From a virus, in IMG/VR virus record IMGVR_UViG_3300025110_000083, positions 1 to 29,503 of that record: a DNA stretch of 29,503 nt; one strand, given 5' to 3'. The position numbers and the translations under genes were made by a program. A model generated the notes under the pieces. It did no database searches, was not told the origin of the DNA, and worked only from the letters and a program-made list of their open reading frames with translations. Shown piece after piece: positions 6,978 to 16,092 of this stretch (position 1 is its first letter; the number at the start of each line of letters is the position of its first letter).

Positions 6978-6998
6978 AATTGTTAATTGTTAATTGTT
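6978..6998 (-). repeat. Tandem 7-base repeat before the glycine-rich gene
   Basis: Three perfect copies of AATTGTT (plus strand; AACAATT on the coding strand) fill the space between the stop of the 221-aa gene and the ATG of the glycine-rich gene. The A/T-rich unit leaves the start region unstructured and has no Shine-Dalgarno core. It may simply be slipped-strand spacer. Confidence 0.8.
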
Positions 6999-7662
6999 AG
7001 TTGGAAGCAATAAGCCAACCACGTGTGGCATCTGCGAAAATTAAGGATACATACCCATCAAAAGTATCTACATATAAATCCTCTGTTGTAGATTCAATTT
7101 TTGAGCTATTTCTAGCTACAGTACAGTACCTACCTCCTAATATTCTTACATCTACAGTATTACCAACACTAGGACTAGCTGGCAAGGTTACCGTTAAACT
7201 ATTACCGTTAACTACTACTAAATCTCCAGCTACAGCAGTTCTATTTGCTGTAATCACTACAGGTGTAGAACCTGCAGCTACATCAGCCCACGTTAAACCT
7301 CCTGTATTACCAGACTGCTTTTGTAGGTACTGACCATTTGTACCAGCGTTACTGATCTTTAAATTATCTTCATCTACAATATTACTTGCAATTACTTGAG
7401 CACCATCTGCTGTAGACGTTACTTCTCCAGAGTGATTAGGGTGAGTGTACTGTGTAGGAACAGCAGCCCACGTCAACCCACCAGAATTACCTGATTGTTT
7501 CTGTAGGAACTGTCCATTAGAACCAGCATTAGAGATCTGAATTTTCGACTCGTTAACGCATTCTCCATCTAAATCACTTTGTCTAACATTTCCATCAGCT
7601 ATTTTTTCTGATGCTATGGCGGAGTCTTTAACACCGCCTGTACTTATTTTTGTTAATGCCAT
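6997..7662 (-). CDS. Fibre-like protein with duplicated module, 221 aa
   Basis: Starts MALTKISTGGVKDSAIASEK, a pattern typical of short cyanophage tail-fibre proteins. A module of about 30 residues occurs twice, at about residues 40-69 (ISNAGSNGQFLQKQSGNSGG) and 100-129 (ISNAGTNGQYLQKQSGNTGG), separated by a linker with HSGEVTSTADGAQVIASN. The C-terminal domain (TLPASPSVGNTVDVRILGG, then YVSLIFADATRGWLIASN) resembles the beta-structured end domain common in phage fibres. It lies seven bases after the main fibre gene, so it is likely a second fibre or fibre-associated protein. The exact role is unknown. Confidence 0.8.
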   Translation of the reverse strand: MALTKISTGGVKDSAIASEKIADGNVRQSDLDGECVNESKIQISNAGSNGQFLQKQSGNSGGLTWAAVPTQYTHPNHSGEVTSTADGAQVIASNIVDEDNLKISNAGTNGQYLQKQSGNTGGLTWADVAAGSTPVVITANRTAVAGDLVVVNGNSLTVTLPASPSVGNTVDVRILGGRYCTVARNSSKIESTTEDLYVDTFDGYVSLIFADATRGWLIASN

Positions 7663-7668
7663 AATTTT

Positions 7669-10600
7669 TTAAGGTACCCAAGATTCTCTAATTAATAGTG
7701 TTGTTGCAGTTAAAGCTGTTCCAGCTTTAGATGTACCTGTACCAGCACTGCCACCTATAGTGCCATCTCCTTGATTGTAGTAGGTAGATCCAGGTGTCAA
7801 GTTGGATAATGTGGCTGTGTTGCCAAATGTTTTAATAGTTGCGGTATCACCATCACTATAATTAGCTTTGGAGAATCCCATGAAAAGATTTTGATTATTA
7901 TTTGTTGTAGTGTTATGGACATTCATCCTTCCACCTATGACAGAATCAGTAGTAGCAACTCGTTGGCAAATGCAAACTAATTGATCTTTAACTGAATCAT
8001 AAGTCATTGTTGGCTCACGCATATCTGAGTTATGTACCTGCTCTTGAGTGCTTTGCCAAGTAACAGTCGTACCACTAACCGTGAAACCTAAGACATATTG
8101 TCTTTCTTGGGTTTCATGCCTGTAACAACAGACAAAATAACCTTCCTCTGTAACTATAAGATCCTGACCCTTTCTTCCCGCTGGATCTTGCTTGTGATCA
8201 GCTTGAGCTTGATTACCTACACTTATAGTGTTATTAGATGAACTTGTAGTCAAAACTGCTGCCAGTATGAAACCATCAGTATCAACATCTCCAGTTTTCC
8301 ACTTGACGCATAATTTATTATTTACTGAGTCATAAGCAAGACCAATACAGCTACCGCTACTAGTTGCTTGAACTTCCGAACCCCAAGTAGTAGTTCCTGA
8401 TCCTGAACTACCTGAAACAGTTGCAGCTAGAACTTTTACACTCTGACCACTACCTGCACAAATTCCACTAATGAGTCTGTTGTTAGTTGAATCGTAAGCA
8501 CATGCAATTTGTGAATCAACATTTTGTGTCTCCGTACTAATCTTTACATCGCTACCAGCGGAGAATGTTCTGCTAGTCCCAGAACCTGAGAAATCAACAA
8601 TTCGGCAAAATACTCTACCTATGTTGCTGTTGTTTCCTCCTTGTTCCCATCTAAAGAAAATAGCCGCTCTAGTATTAGATATCCTTTGCACAGCAAATCT
8701 ACTACCACCTTCACCAGTTGCGCTGACATTATTTACTACTCCAAGGTTTAATCCTCCTCCATTCCATTGAACAGTTCTACATTGAGCTTCAGTTGCATTT
8801 CCTCTGCCCCATACAACTAACCAATAATTATCTCCTACATATTCAACCGTAGCACTGGCAGCCTGGTCATTACCTGTTTGAGCATTTGTAGTTATGGTAA
8901 CTGCACTAATTAAACCAGTAGCTAAATAGCCATTAGTTTGTCCAGAATGAGTAACTGTAGCTTTTATTGTACTATTATTTCCTCTCCAGCAAACCAGTGT
9001 AAGACCATTAGAGCTATCTACTGAACCGCTTTGGCTGTTTGCATCTGGGTTGAAAGAACAATCTATATCTCTACTTGTTTCATTAGCTAATTCAGTATAG
9101 TTTCCGCCACTAGGAGTGCCTGGAGAACTTCTGATTACCATAGTTTCACTTATTGCTTTAAATTTTCCAGCCGATGTAAGTACTACTGGCTTATTAGCGA
9201 CAAGCGCACCATCAGCTACTCCAGTTAAAGTAGGAGATGTTTCTAGGGCGGCTCCATTAACAGTTATTGCACCCGTTACGTTTATTCCACCCGAAGTCGT
9301 CTCTAATTTTTTCGCTGCATTATGAAAAAGTTCAACTTCTCCTGTATTTACTCCTTTAAAATAAGTAGCAGTTCCTGCTCCATTTTGTACATAAACAGCG
9401 TTACCTTGTAATTTTAGATTAGTAGCGTTATTTTTACGAATGGTAAAATCACCTGTACCATCATCTTTTATCCAGGTGTGGTTACCAGTACCTGTATGAT
9501 ATATATCTAGATCATTTCCAGTACCGAACCGAGCTTTAACATCATCGTTAAAGTCAGCACCGTTAGCACCACCAACACCTGCTGGTACTGATTGCCAAGA
9601 ACTTGTTCCATCACCATCTTCTCTCAGGAACTTAGTCCCACCTGATTCGCCTGTTGATTTAACATCAGTACCTTCAGATGCACCATCAGACCACTCCATT
9701 CCATTGGATGTGTACTTAAGGTATTTACCTGTAGCTGGTGCGTTGTGTATATCTAACTTGCCTTCCGAAATTGCTGCACTGCTAGATATATCTCCATTAA
9801 CAATACTACCATCAACAATCTTAGCTGATGTAACTGTATTATCACTAGGTGTACCAATACTTACTGATGATCCTTGCGTGACGATAAAGTAATCGCTACC
9901 AGCAGCAGGGGCGGCAGCAAAAATGATATCGTTGCCAGAAATTGCAAATCCCTCAGAGGGTTGTGATGTTCCAGAATTAGGTTTCTGAATAACTCCATTG
10001 ACACTAACTATTAATTGTTGAGCCATAGTAGGTGCATTAGACAGAGTAAATCTGTATGCACTACCATTGAATGTTGCACTACCACCACCAGTACCAGAGG
10101 AACTAGAGATTGTATTAATATAGAAATTACCAACTGAAGCAACGTCATCCCAAGCATTAGTTGTACCGTTGTACACCTTCATCTTGTTAGCTGCGGTGTC
10201 AAAGTACATGTCACCAGCATCATTGTTAGATCCAGGTGCAGAACCAGCTACACGGTATCTAGCGTTGAAGTCGTTTATGTCATCACTTAATTGTTTAACG
10301 TCTGTTTCAGCAGCTAGAATCTTGTGATAGTTATAGGTATTAGCAGTAGAAGTAGCTGTTACTATTAAACCAACACCAGCAGCTAATGTCTCTCCATTTA
10401 ATGAACTAGGAAAGTTATTAATAGTAACTGTAGCTGGTGTTCCATCAGTTGTACGTCCAGTTGTAGATACACCTGAACCATTAACAACCACGCCAGCTGC
10501 ATTATTGATACTAACAACAACACCGTTAGCTGGCATACTTGATGTAGCTGGAAAGCTTACTTCATCAGCAATAGTTACGAAACCACCAATAGCAGTTTGA

Positions 10601-11934
10601 GAACTAGCAACGTGAGCAGCAATAACCTTTGAAGAAGGTATCTCTGTATCACTTGTTGTGTCTAAGGTTCCACTGGAAGTTTTAAAGGACTTACCAGCTA
10701 CTATGTTCAGTTCTGCAGTACTAGCAGTAACACCATCTAATTTATTAATTTCAGATGTATTAGTAGTAGCACCATCAAGTATGTTTAGTTCTGTAGGTGT
10801 AGAGGTTAGACCATCTGTTTTATTTAATTCAGCTGTAGTAGCTGTTACACCGTCAAGTAAGTTTAGTTCTGCTGTAGTAGCAGTTACTCCATCTAGTATA
10901 TTTAATTCAGCAGTAGAGGATGTTAAACCATCTGTTTTATTCAGTTCTGCTGTAGTAGCAGTAACACCATCTAAAATGTTTAATTCAGCTGTAGTTGACG
11001 TTACTCCATCTAATATGTTTAATTCAGCTGCTGTAGATGTTACACCATCTAGTATGTTCAATTCATCTTTAGTAGCTGTGACACCATCTAAAATGTTTAA
11101 TTCAGCTGCCGTGGAGGTTACTCCGTCTAAAATATTTAACTCATCCTTTGTAGCTGTAACTCCATCAAGGATGTTCAATTCAGCTGTAGTTGAAGTAACT
11201 CCATCTAAAAGATTAATCTCATCCTTATCTGCTGTTACACCATCTAAGATATTCAGTTCAGCTGTAGTTGAAGTAACACCATCTAATAGGTTTAACTCAG
11301 CTGTACTAACTGTTGCTCCATCTAAGATAGCTAACTCTGTACTGGTTAAAGCTGCTAACTGAGTAGCTGCTCCAGACTGCATATCTTTAAGAGTTGCAAT
11401 ATCAGCATCTAGATCAACTCTTATCTGACCACTAGCAGGGCTGTTATCAACAATAGTTACACCGTCACCACCTGATACATCAGTAGTTAAGGCTGTTTTA
11501 ATCTTGTCAGTGACACGGTTCTCAATAGCTTTAGTAGTACCTACCTTTGTATCATCACTTGTATGCCAAGTTTCAGTACTTTTAATTGTCTCATCACCAG
11601 TCTGCCAAGCGGATGATGAATCTCGCTTAGCTTCCTGAGTAACATATAAGTTTTGATTAAAGTTATCGTTTAGATCTTGTGACTTAATAGCAGACCCTGC
11701 ATAGAAGGTAGCTGATAAGTTATCAACATCTGTATCACGATAAACTCTAATAGATTTTCCACTGGCGGGTACGTGTCCTGTATTAAATTTTACGGATGTA
11801 GCAGTTGGCATGGTGAATTCTGCTGTATCCGTGCCATCGACACTAATTTTAATGTCGCTGGTCTTAAGATATTCAAATGTGAAGTTGTACGTGGTTGCCC
11901 CCGTACTATTTATTGTGTTTTCTGTAACTGCCAT
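7669..11934 (-). CDS. Tail fibre protein (T7 gp17-like N-terminus), 1421 aa
   Basis: This is the main host-recognition fibre. Residues 1-150 match the T7 gp17 virion-attachment domain (TTYNFTFEYLKTSDIKISVD, VYRDTDVDNLSATFYAGSAI, DLNDNFNQNLYVTQEA). Residues about 198-414 are 17 tandem 13-residue units. Residues 560-950 hold collagen-like and beta segments, including FDTAANKMKVYNGT and the shaft-like DLDIYHTGTGNHTWIKDDGT. From about 950 to 1370 there are recurring YDS-x3-L motifs (AYDSTNNRL, AYDSVNNKL, TYDSVKDQL) at spacings of roughly 55 and 110 residues, resembling propeller blades. The tip LSNLTPGSTYYNQGDGTIGG and the final ALTATTLLIRESWVP form a common fibre end. It is 2.5 times as long as T7 gp17 (553 aa). 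It lies between the gp16-like gene and the accessory fibre. Confidence 0.93.
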   Translation of the reverse strand: MAVTENTINSTGATTYNFTFEYLKTSDIKISVDGTDTAEFTMPTATSVKFNTGHVPASGKSIRVYRDTDVDNLSATFYAGSAIKSQDLNDNFNQNLYVTQEAKRDSSSAWQTGDETIKSTETWHTSDDTKVGTTKAIENRVTDKIKTALTTDVSGGDGVTIVDNSPASGQIRVDLDADIATLKDMQSGAATQLAALTSTELAILDGATVSTAELNLLDGVTSTTAELNILDGVTADKDEINLLDGVTSTTAELNILDGVTATKDELNILDGVTSTAAELNILDGVTATKDELNILDGVTSTAAELNILDGVTSTTAELNILDGVTATTAELNKTDGLTSSTAELNILDGVTATTAELNLLDGVTATTAELNKTDGLTSTPTELNILDGATTNTSEINKLDGVTASTAELNIVAGKSFKTSSGTLDTTSDTEIPSSKVIAAHVASSQTAIGGFVTIADEVSFPATSSMPANGVVVSINNAAGVVVNGSGVSTTGRTTDGTPATVTINNFPSSLNGETLAAGVGLIVTATSTANTYNYHKILAAETDVKQLSDDINDFNARYRVAGSAPGSNNDAGDMYFDTAANKMKVYNGTTNAWDDVASVGNFYINTISSSSGTGGGSATFNGSAYRFTLSNAPTMAQQLIVSVNGVIQKPNSGTSQPSEGFAISGNDIIFAAAPAAGSDYFIVTQGSSVSIGTPSDNTVTSAKIVDGSIVNGDISSSAAISEGKLDIHNAPATGKYLKYTSNGMEWSDGASEGTDVKSTGESGGTKFLREDGDGTSSWQSVPAGVGGANGADFNDDVKARFGTGNDLDIYHTGTGNHTWIKDDGTGDFTIRKNNATNLKLQGNAVYVQNGAGTATYFKGVNTGEVELFHNAAKKLETTSGGINVTGAITVNGAALETSPTLTGVADGALVANKPVVLTSAGKFKAISETMVIRSSPGTPSGGNYTELANETSRDIDCSFNPDANSQSGSVDSSNGLTLVCWRGNNSTIKATVTHSGQTNGYLATGLISAVTITTNAQTGNDQAASATVEYVGDNYWLVVWGRGNATEAQCRTVQWNGGGLNLGVVNNVSATGEGGSRFAVQRISNTRAAIFFRWEQGGNNSNIGRVFCRIVDFSGSGTSRTFSAGSDVKISTETQNVDSQIACAYDSTNNRLISGICAGSGQSVKVLAATVSGSSGSGTTTWGSEVQATSSGSCIGLAYDSVNNKLCVKWKTGDVDTDGFILAAVLTTSSSNNTISVGNQAQADHKQDPAGRKGQDLIVTEEGYFVCCYRHETQERQYVLGFTVSGTTVTWQSTQEQVHNSDMREPTMTYDSVKDQLVCICQRVATTDSVIGGRMNVHNTTTNNNQNLFMGFSKANYSDGDTATIKTFGNTATLSNLTPGSTYYNQGDGTIGGSAGTGTSKAGTALTATTLLIRESWVP
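10693..11343 (-). repeat. Coding repeat: 17 units of 13 codons in the tail fibre
   Basis: The encoded unit is roughly TAELNILDGVTST/AT, with variants KDELNILDGVT, TAELNKTDGLT and TSEINKLDGVT. The period is 39 bases, and neighbouring copies share long identical stretches, so the array is open to expansion or contraction by recombination. At protein level it would build a regular trimeric beta or coiled shaft. The + strand shows an open antisense frame over the same bases, an effect of the periodic codons. Confidence 0.92.
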
Positions 11935-11946
11935 TGTGTGTTGTTG

Positions 11947-14900
11947 TTACTTGTTTTTAGTTTTATTTAATATATCCTTTATTCTTTCTTGGTTTGTTTG
12001 AGATTGACTCCTAGCATCCTTCACCTTACCTTGCTTCATCTTCTGTTTAACAATAGCTCTACCAGTACCTTGTATATCTAAGTGCTTATAATTAGGGTCC
12101 ATAGCTAGTCTAGCTTCAGCTCTCTTTTGAGAATCCTTAAGTATTTTCTTTAGACGTTGATAGACAGGTAATTGATCTTTATATCGTTTAACATCAGCTG
12201 CAGAGGCAGAAGGATCATTAATGACTTGTCTTAAGTTATTAAGCTCTTCATTCCATCTAGGCTCATTCATCATCTTATTAACCTTCTTCCATAGCTGATC
12301 TTCACCCATAAGGCGACCTATAGCTTGTCTTTCTTCAGCAGTGTATTCAACATCAGAATCGAATTTCTTTTTAAGAATACCGATATCATCAAATCCACTG
12401 TTGATTAACCATAGTCTCCAAGGTTCCTCACCGCCATGTACCTTAATAGGACTAGCAGCATTCATAATCCTAAGTAAAGGATTATCTATTTCATTAATCT
12501 TCTCACCTGTCCAATGGTCAATCTGAGAAGGTAATGTAGCTTTACCAATAGTTGTGTTTAATAAGTAACCAGTTGCATCATCATAGATATCCTTCTGTGC
12601 TTGAGTAATAGCATTTGCTACTACACCATGAGCACCAGACATAGGTAAAGCACCTCTAGCTATGTTAGCAGCTAATCTCTTAAATGCAGCCTCATCACCG
12701 TTCATAATAGCCATGAATGGTTCAATACCATATAGAGGTGTATTATTTAGGTATGTAGCTGATATAGTCCAACCAAGTTTATCTAGGAAGTCAGTAGTTA
12801 AGTTAGAACCTAAAGCTGTTTGGTTATAAGCTAAGTCACCAACCAATGCAAACATCTGTTCAACCATAGGTATGCCTTTATAGCTAACCCAGTTACCACC
12901 TATGTTTACAGTATATGGCTTCCAGCCTTTTCTCATTAAGTCCTGTCTTTCTGAAGCATTAGCAGGTCCATTACCTCTGATGTTTCCAGACATTGCATAC
13001 CAATATCCCATGATTGCAGTTGCACTACCAACCATCATACGACCTTCGTACTCATCTCTAAGCTGCTTATATATAGCCATAGCATTAGGAGTATTCTTGT
13101 AGTCAACTCCGTGTTGTGCTAGTGCTTCTATAATGAGTTGCTCATCATTACCAGCCTGTAGGATTTTTGCATACTTACTCTTAAATCCAGGTATCTTTCC
13201 AATTGGTGTGTAGGAAAGAGCCATCTTGACTTGGTTAATACCAGTTCTAGGAAACATCATTAATGTCTTCATAGCTGGTACTTTCCCTAATCCTTCATTA
13301 AGCCAAGTAGACATACCATCATCAAGGTTTAAAGCGACCTCACCTGATGCGTTCTTTGCAGCTGCATCAGTTAATAGACCATCTTTATCAAACATCCTGT
13401 GGTAGTTATCCATCTCAGCTTTCTTGAGATGTTGTGAGAATACTTGGGGATCTACTGTTTTACCAACTTGTCCAAATACATCATCATAAGCTTTAAGTCT
13501 GGAGTTAAAGGTAGCCATAAAGGTATCAGTAAATGCGTCAACCCCTGCCATACCAGTCATACCCATTCTCATCCACTTCATCCGTGCCATAGAACGGTTG
13601 AACTTAGCCCATCCATAATAGAATTGACTTGCGTTATCACCTGTCTTTTGCCAATGCTCTGCCATATCATCAATGATTCCATAGGCAGCATCCTCTTCTA
13701 TAACAAAGTCCTTACGAACAGCCTTCATCATGAAGTCTGGATCACTATGGACTTTTGCCATACGAGTCATGGCATCACTCATTGCTCTACGAGTAGTCTC
13801 AAACATTGAACCATGTAGATAGATTGCTCTTTCCCAAGGTTCAGAGTTCTTAGACATAACCTTAGTTAAACCAGCTCTAGCAAATGTAGTTATTGGTTTA
13901 AGTATCAAAGCAGAACCATTACCTATCGCTGCTCTCAATGGTGATAAACCAGATAGAACGTTGTTATATGTAACAGCCCAAGCTCCTTTAGCAAAGAGGT
14001 TCATACCATCTCCGCTGCTGTAGATCAATCCACGAGGATCAACCTGCTCTTTAGCCCACTTGTTTAGTTTGATGATAGTATCTACATTACCATCGCTATA
14101 GTCATAAGCTGCTTTTAGAGTGTTAACTAGTTCAGGATGATCCTTCTTAGCAGACATCAATGTCTCTCTAAAAGCTTTAACCTTAGAGTGTTCGGTTATT
14201 GCATTCTGATTAAACTCTTCAAATGTCCTAGCAGCTTGTTCAGCAGCGTCACCTTTTAACCAGCGTTGCCACCACTTCAAGTTTTGTAGCTGCCAACCAG
14301 CTTGATACTTAGATTGACCATACAGAGATTCAAGTAACTCAATACGATCCATTAGATTCTTAGTTACTGTTGCATCATCCATAAGGTTTCCGAACTCTAC
14401 GGTACCTTTAGAGATAGCTGATATCTCCTTACCAAGAGTAGACATAACTCTGGCAGAGGTTTCTATTGTTTCTCTACCTAAGTAAACATCTAATAAGTCA
14501 CTGATAGCTACAGCTGCAGCCTCAGTAGCATCTGGATTTAACCATGAAACATTTTGAGATTTAAGCATCTCATCTTTAAGTGTTGTTCTTGTTAGGTATT
14601 CAGGATCACTTAAAAGGTTGCGTAACCCATCTGCAGTATCTGGTTTCATGATCTTTTCATAGATCTTAAACACAGCTTCTGATCTCTTACCTTTAGGGAA
14701 CTTATCTTGGAAGTCTATATACTCTCCAGATTGTTTAACTTTCTGAGCTATCTCAGCTACAAGGTAATGAGACTTGCCTAGTTGTAAACCCTTCTTCCTC
14801 ATAGCATCTGTATAAGGAGCTGTAGGTACAGAATTTCTAGACTTCTCACCCATCTCTTGTGCAGCTACATCAATTGTATTCTTAGCTGCAGCTCCAGGAA

Positions 14901-16092
14901 TCTCTGGTTTAGCAGTTAGTTTTGTTTCTGGTGCTAGTTTTTGAGCAACATTAGGATTGAATGTATCTTGCCAAGGATCTTCTATAGGGTTATTTAAAGC
15001 ATCAATTCCTTTACGGTCAATTGATCTCTGTCTAGATCTTTGATTTCTAGTGACGTAATCCTCACCTGATTCAGCAGAATTAACAGCTGTATCAATTACA
15101 GCATTCTTCTGTTGAGCTACTCCTAGAGTTTGAGTCTCATCTAATAGACCACTCTTGAGAGACTGGTCAAGATCAATAATCTTTTTCTTAGCTTCCTGGC
15201 CTAAATTCTTAAGCTGCTCTTTACGTTTCCAGATGAATGAAGTCTGATCTAATGGTTTGATATTCCATAGAAGTGGCTTACCAGCATTCAGGGCATAACC
15301 TATTAAATCACCCACACCACTAAGAGCTGTTTCATCTATAGCAGCTAATAGTTTATTAATCTCTGGATCAGTACCATCAATGGTCTTTAGATCCTCTGGG
15401 ATAGCATATGTACCCTGTGGTCCAAATGTCTCTGGATACCACTCAGCCATACGTTTAAAGTTATCAGGGTGTGTTAGTAGTCTATTCTCAGCATTCTCAC
15501 CGTAGTCACTGATAGTAGCTACAGTACCGTTAATCAAACCCACACCTCCAACATTAGCAACTGCTTTTGTTAGACCTGTAAGCTTAGTTGCATTAAGGAA
15601 CTTAGAATACTTACTTACTGCAAAAACAGTAGGCATTAAGAAACTAGCTACACTTCTAAACTTGTTAGCGTTCTCATCATCAAACTTGGTCATTTCATCC
15701 CAAGTATCGTCTATGCCACCTAAACCAGGAACTAGACCTACGACATCAAATGGTACATCTAGTGCAGCCATACCAGCCATATAAGCCCAGTTAGCAGGGT
15801 TCATGTTTAGCTCACGGTCTTTATGCCATTGAGCAAAACCACCCTCATTAGGTTGCATAGGTGGTTGTTCAGGAGTTGGTTGAGTATCCTGCAGTTCTCC
15901 ACCTTGGAGTACTGTCTCAGCTTGATCTATTACCTGAGAATCTTTATCTTCAGGGTCAGAGTATATCCAAGTGTTAGGAGCGTTGTAGGTGTTACCTTCT
16001 TCAATCCTTTTTAACTCTTCCTCTGCATCCCTCTTCATTCCCTGCTTAACAATTTCACTTTGTTGTTTAATTAATTCTTCGTTATCCATCAT
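11947..16092 (-). CDS. Internal virion protein (T7 gp16-like), 1381 aa
   Basis: By order (third of three genes between tail tube B and fibre), size (T7 gp16 is 1318 aa) and composition this is the large ejection protein that forms the trans-envelope channel with the gp14- and gp15-like proteins. The N-terminus is charged, followed by hydrophobic patches at about residues 100-200 (NWAYMAGMAALDVPFDVVGL, LTKAVANVGGVGLINGTVAT) and at about 700-730 and 1020-1110 (MVGSATAIMGYWYAMSG). The C-terminus is very basic. I see no lysozyme-like Glu motif typical of the T7 gp16 transglycosylase domain. The start MMDNEELIK overlaps the stop of the gp15-like gene by four bases. Confidence 0.88.
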   Translation of the reverse strand: MMDNEELIKQQSEIVKQGMKRDAEEELKRIEEGNTYNAPNTWIYSDPEDKDSQVIDQAETVLQGGELQDTQPTPEQPPMQPNEGGFAQWHKDRELNMNPANWAYMAGMAALDVPFDVVGLVPGLGGIDDTWDEMTKFDDENANKFRSVASFLMPTVFAVSKYSKFLNATKLTGLTKAVANVGGVGLINGTVATISDYGENAENRLLTHPDNFKRMAEWYPETFGPQGTYAIPEDLKTIDGTDPEINKLLAAIDETALSGVGDLIGYALNAGKPLLWNIKPLDQTSFIWKRKEQLKNLGQEAKKKIIDLDQSLKSGLLDETQTLGVAQQKNAVIDTAVNSAESGEDYVTRNQRSRQRSIDRKGIDALNNPIEDPWQDTFNPNVAQKLAPETKLTAKPEIPGAAAKNTIDVAAQEMGEKSRNSVPTAPYTDAMRKKGLQLGKSHYLVAEIAQKVKQSGEYIDFQDKFPKGKRSEAVFKIYEKIMKPDTADGLRNLLSDPEYLTRTTLKDEMLKSQNVSWLNPDATEAAAVAISDLLDVYLGRETIETSARVMSTLGKEISAISKGTVEFGNLMDDATVTKNLMDRIELLESLYGQSKYQAGWQLQNLKWWQRWLKGDAAEQAARTFEEFNQNAITEHSKVKAFRETLMSAKKDHPELVNTLKAAYDYSDGNVDTIIKLNKWAKEQVDPRGLIYSSGDGMNLFAKGAWAVTYNNVLSGLSPLRAAIGNGSALILKPITTFARAGLTKVMSKNSEPWERAIYLHGSMFETTRRAMSDAMTRMAKVHSDPDFMMKAVRKDFVIEEDAAYGIIDDMAEHWQKTGDNASQFYYGWAKFNRSMARMKWMRMGMTGMAGVDAFTDTFMATFNSRLKAYDDVFGQVGKTVDPQVFSQHLKKAEMDNYHRMFDKDGLLTDAAAKNASGEVALNLDDGMSTWLNEGLGKVPAMKTLMMFPRTGINQVKMALSYTPIGKIPGFKSKYAKILQAGNDEQLIIEALAQHGVDYKNTPNAMAIYKQLRDEYEGRMMVGSATAIMGYWYAMSGNIRGNGPANASERQDLMRKGWKPYTVNIGGNWVSYKGIPMVEQMFALVGDLAYNQTALGSNLTTDFLDKLGWTISATYLNNTPLYGIEPFMAIMNGDEAAFKRLAANIARGALPMSGAHGVVANAITQAQKDIYDDATGYLLNTTIGKATLPSQIDHWTGEKINEIDNPLLRIMNAASPIKVHGGEEPWRLWLINSGFDDIGILKKKFDSDVEYTAEERQAIGRLMGEDQLWKKVNKMMNEPRWNEELNNLRQVINDPSASAADVKRYKDQLPVYQRLKKILKDSQKRAEARLAMDPNYKHLDIQGTGRAIVKQKMKQGKVKDARSQSQTNQERIKDILNKTKNK

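Noticed and set aside
10658-11362. Long + strand open frame of 234 codons opposite the tail fibre
   Set aside because: It is antisense to the 39-base coding repeat. Periodic codons keep the opposite frame free of stops; the product is just a repetitive VTPSxMFNSAV pattern with no start signal.
13444-13809. + strand frame of 121 codons, His/Ser-rich
   Set aside because: It lies inside the gp16-like gene on the opposite strand. It has no ribosome-binding site and no recognisable domain.
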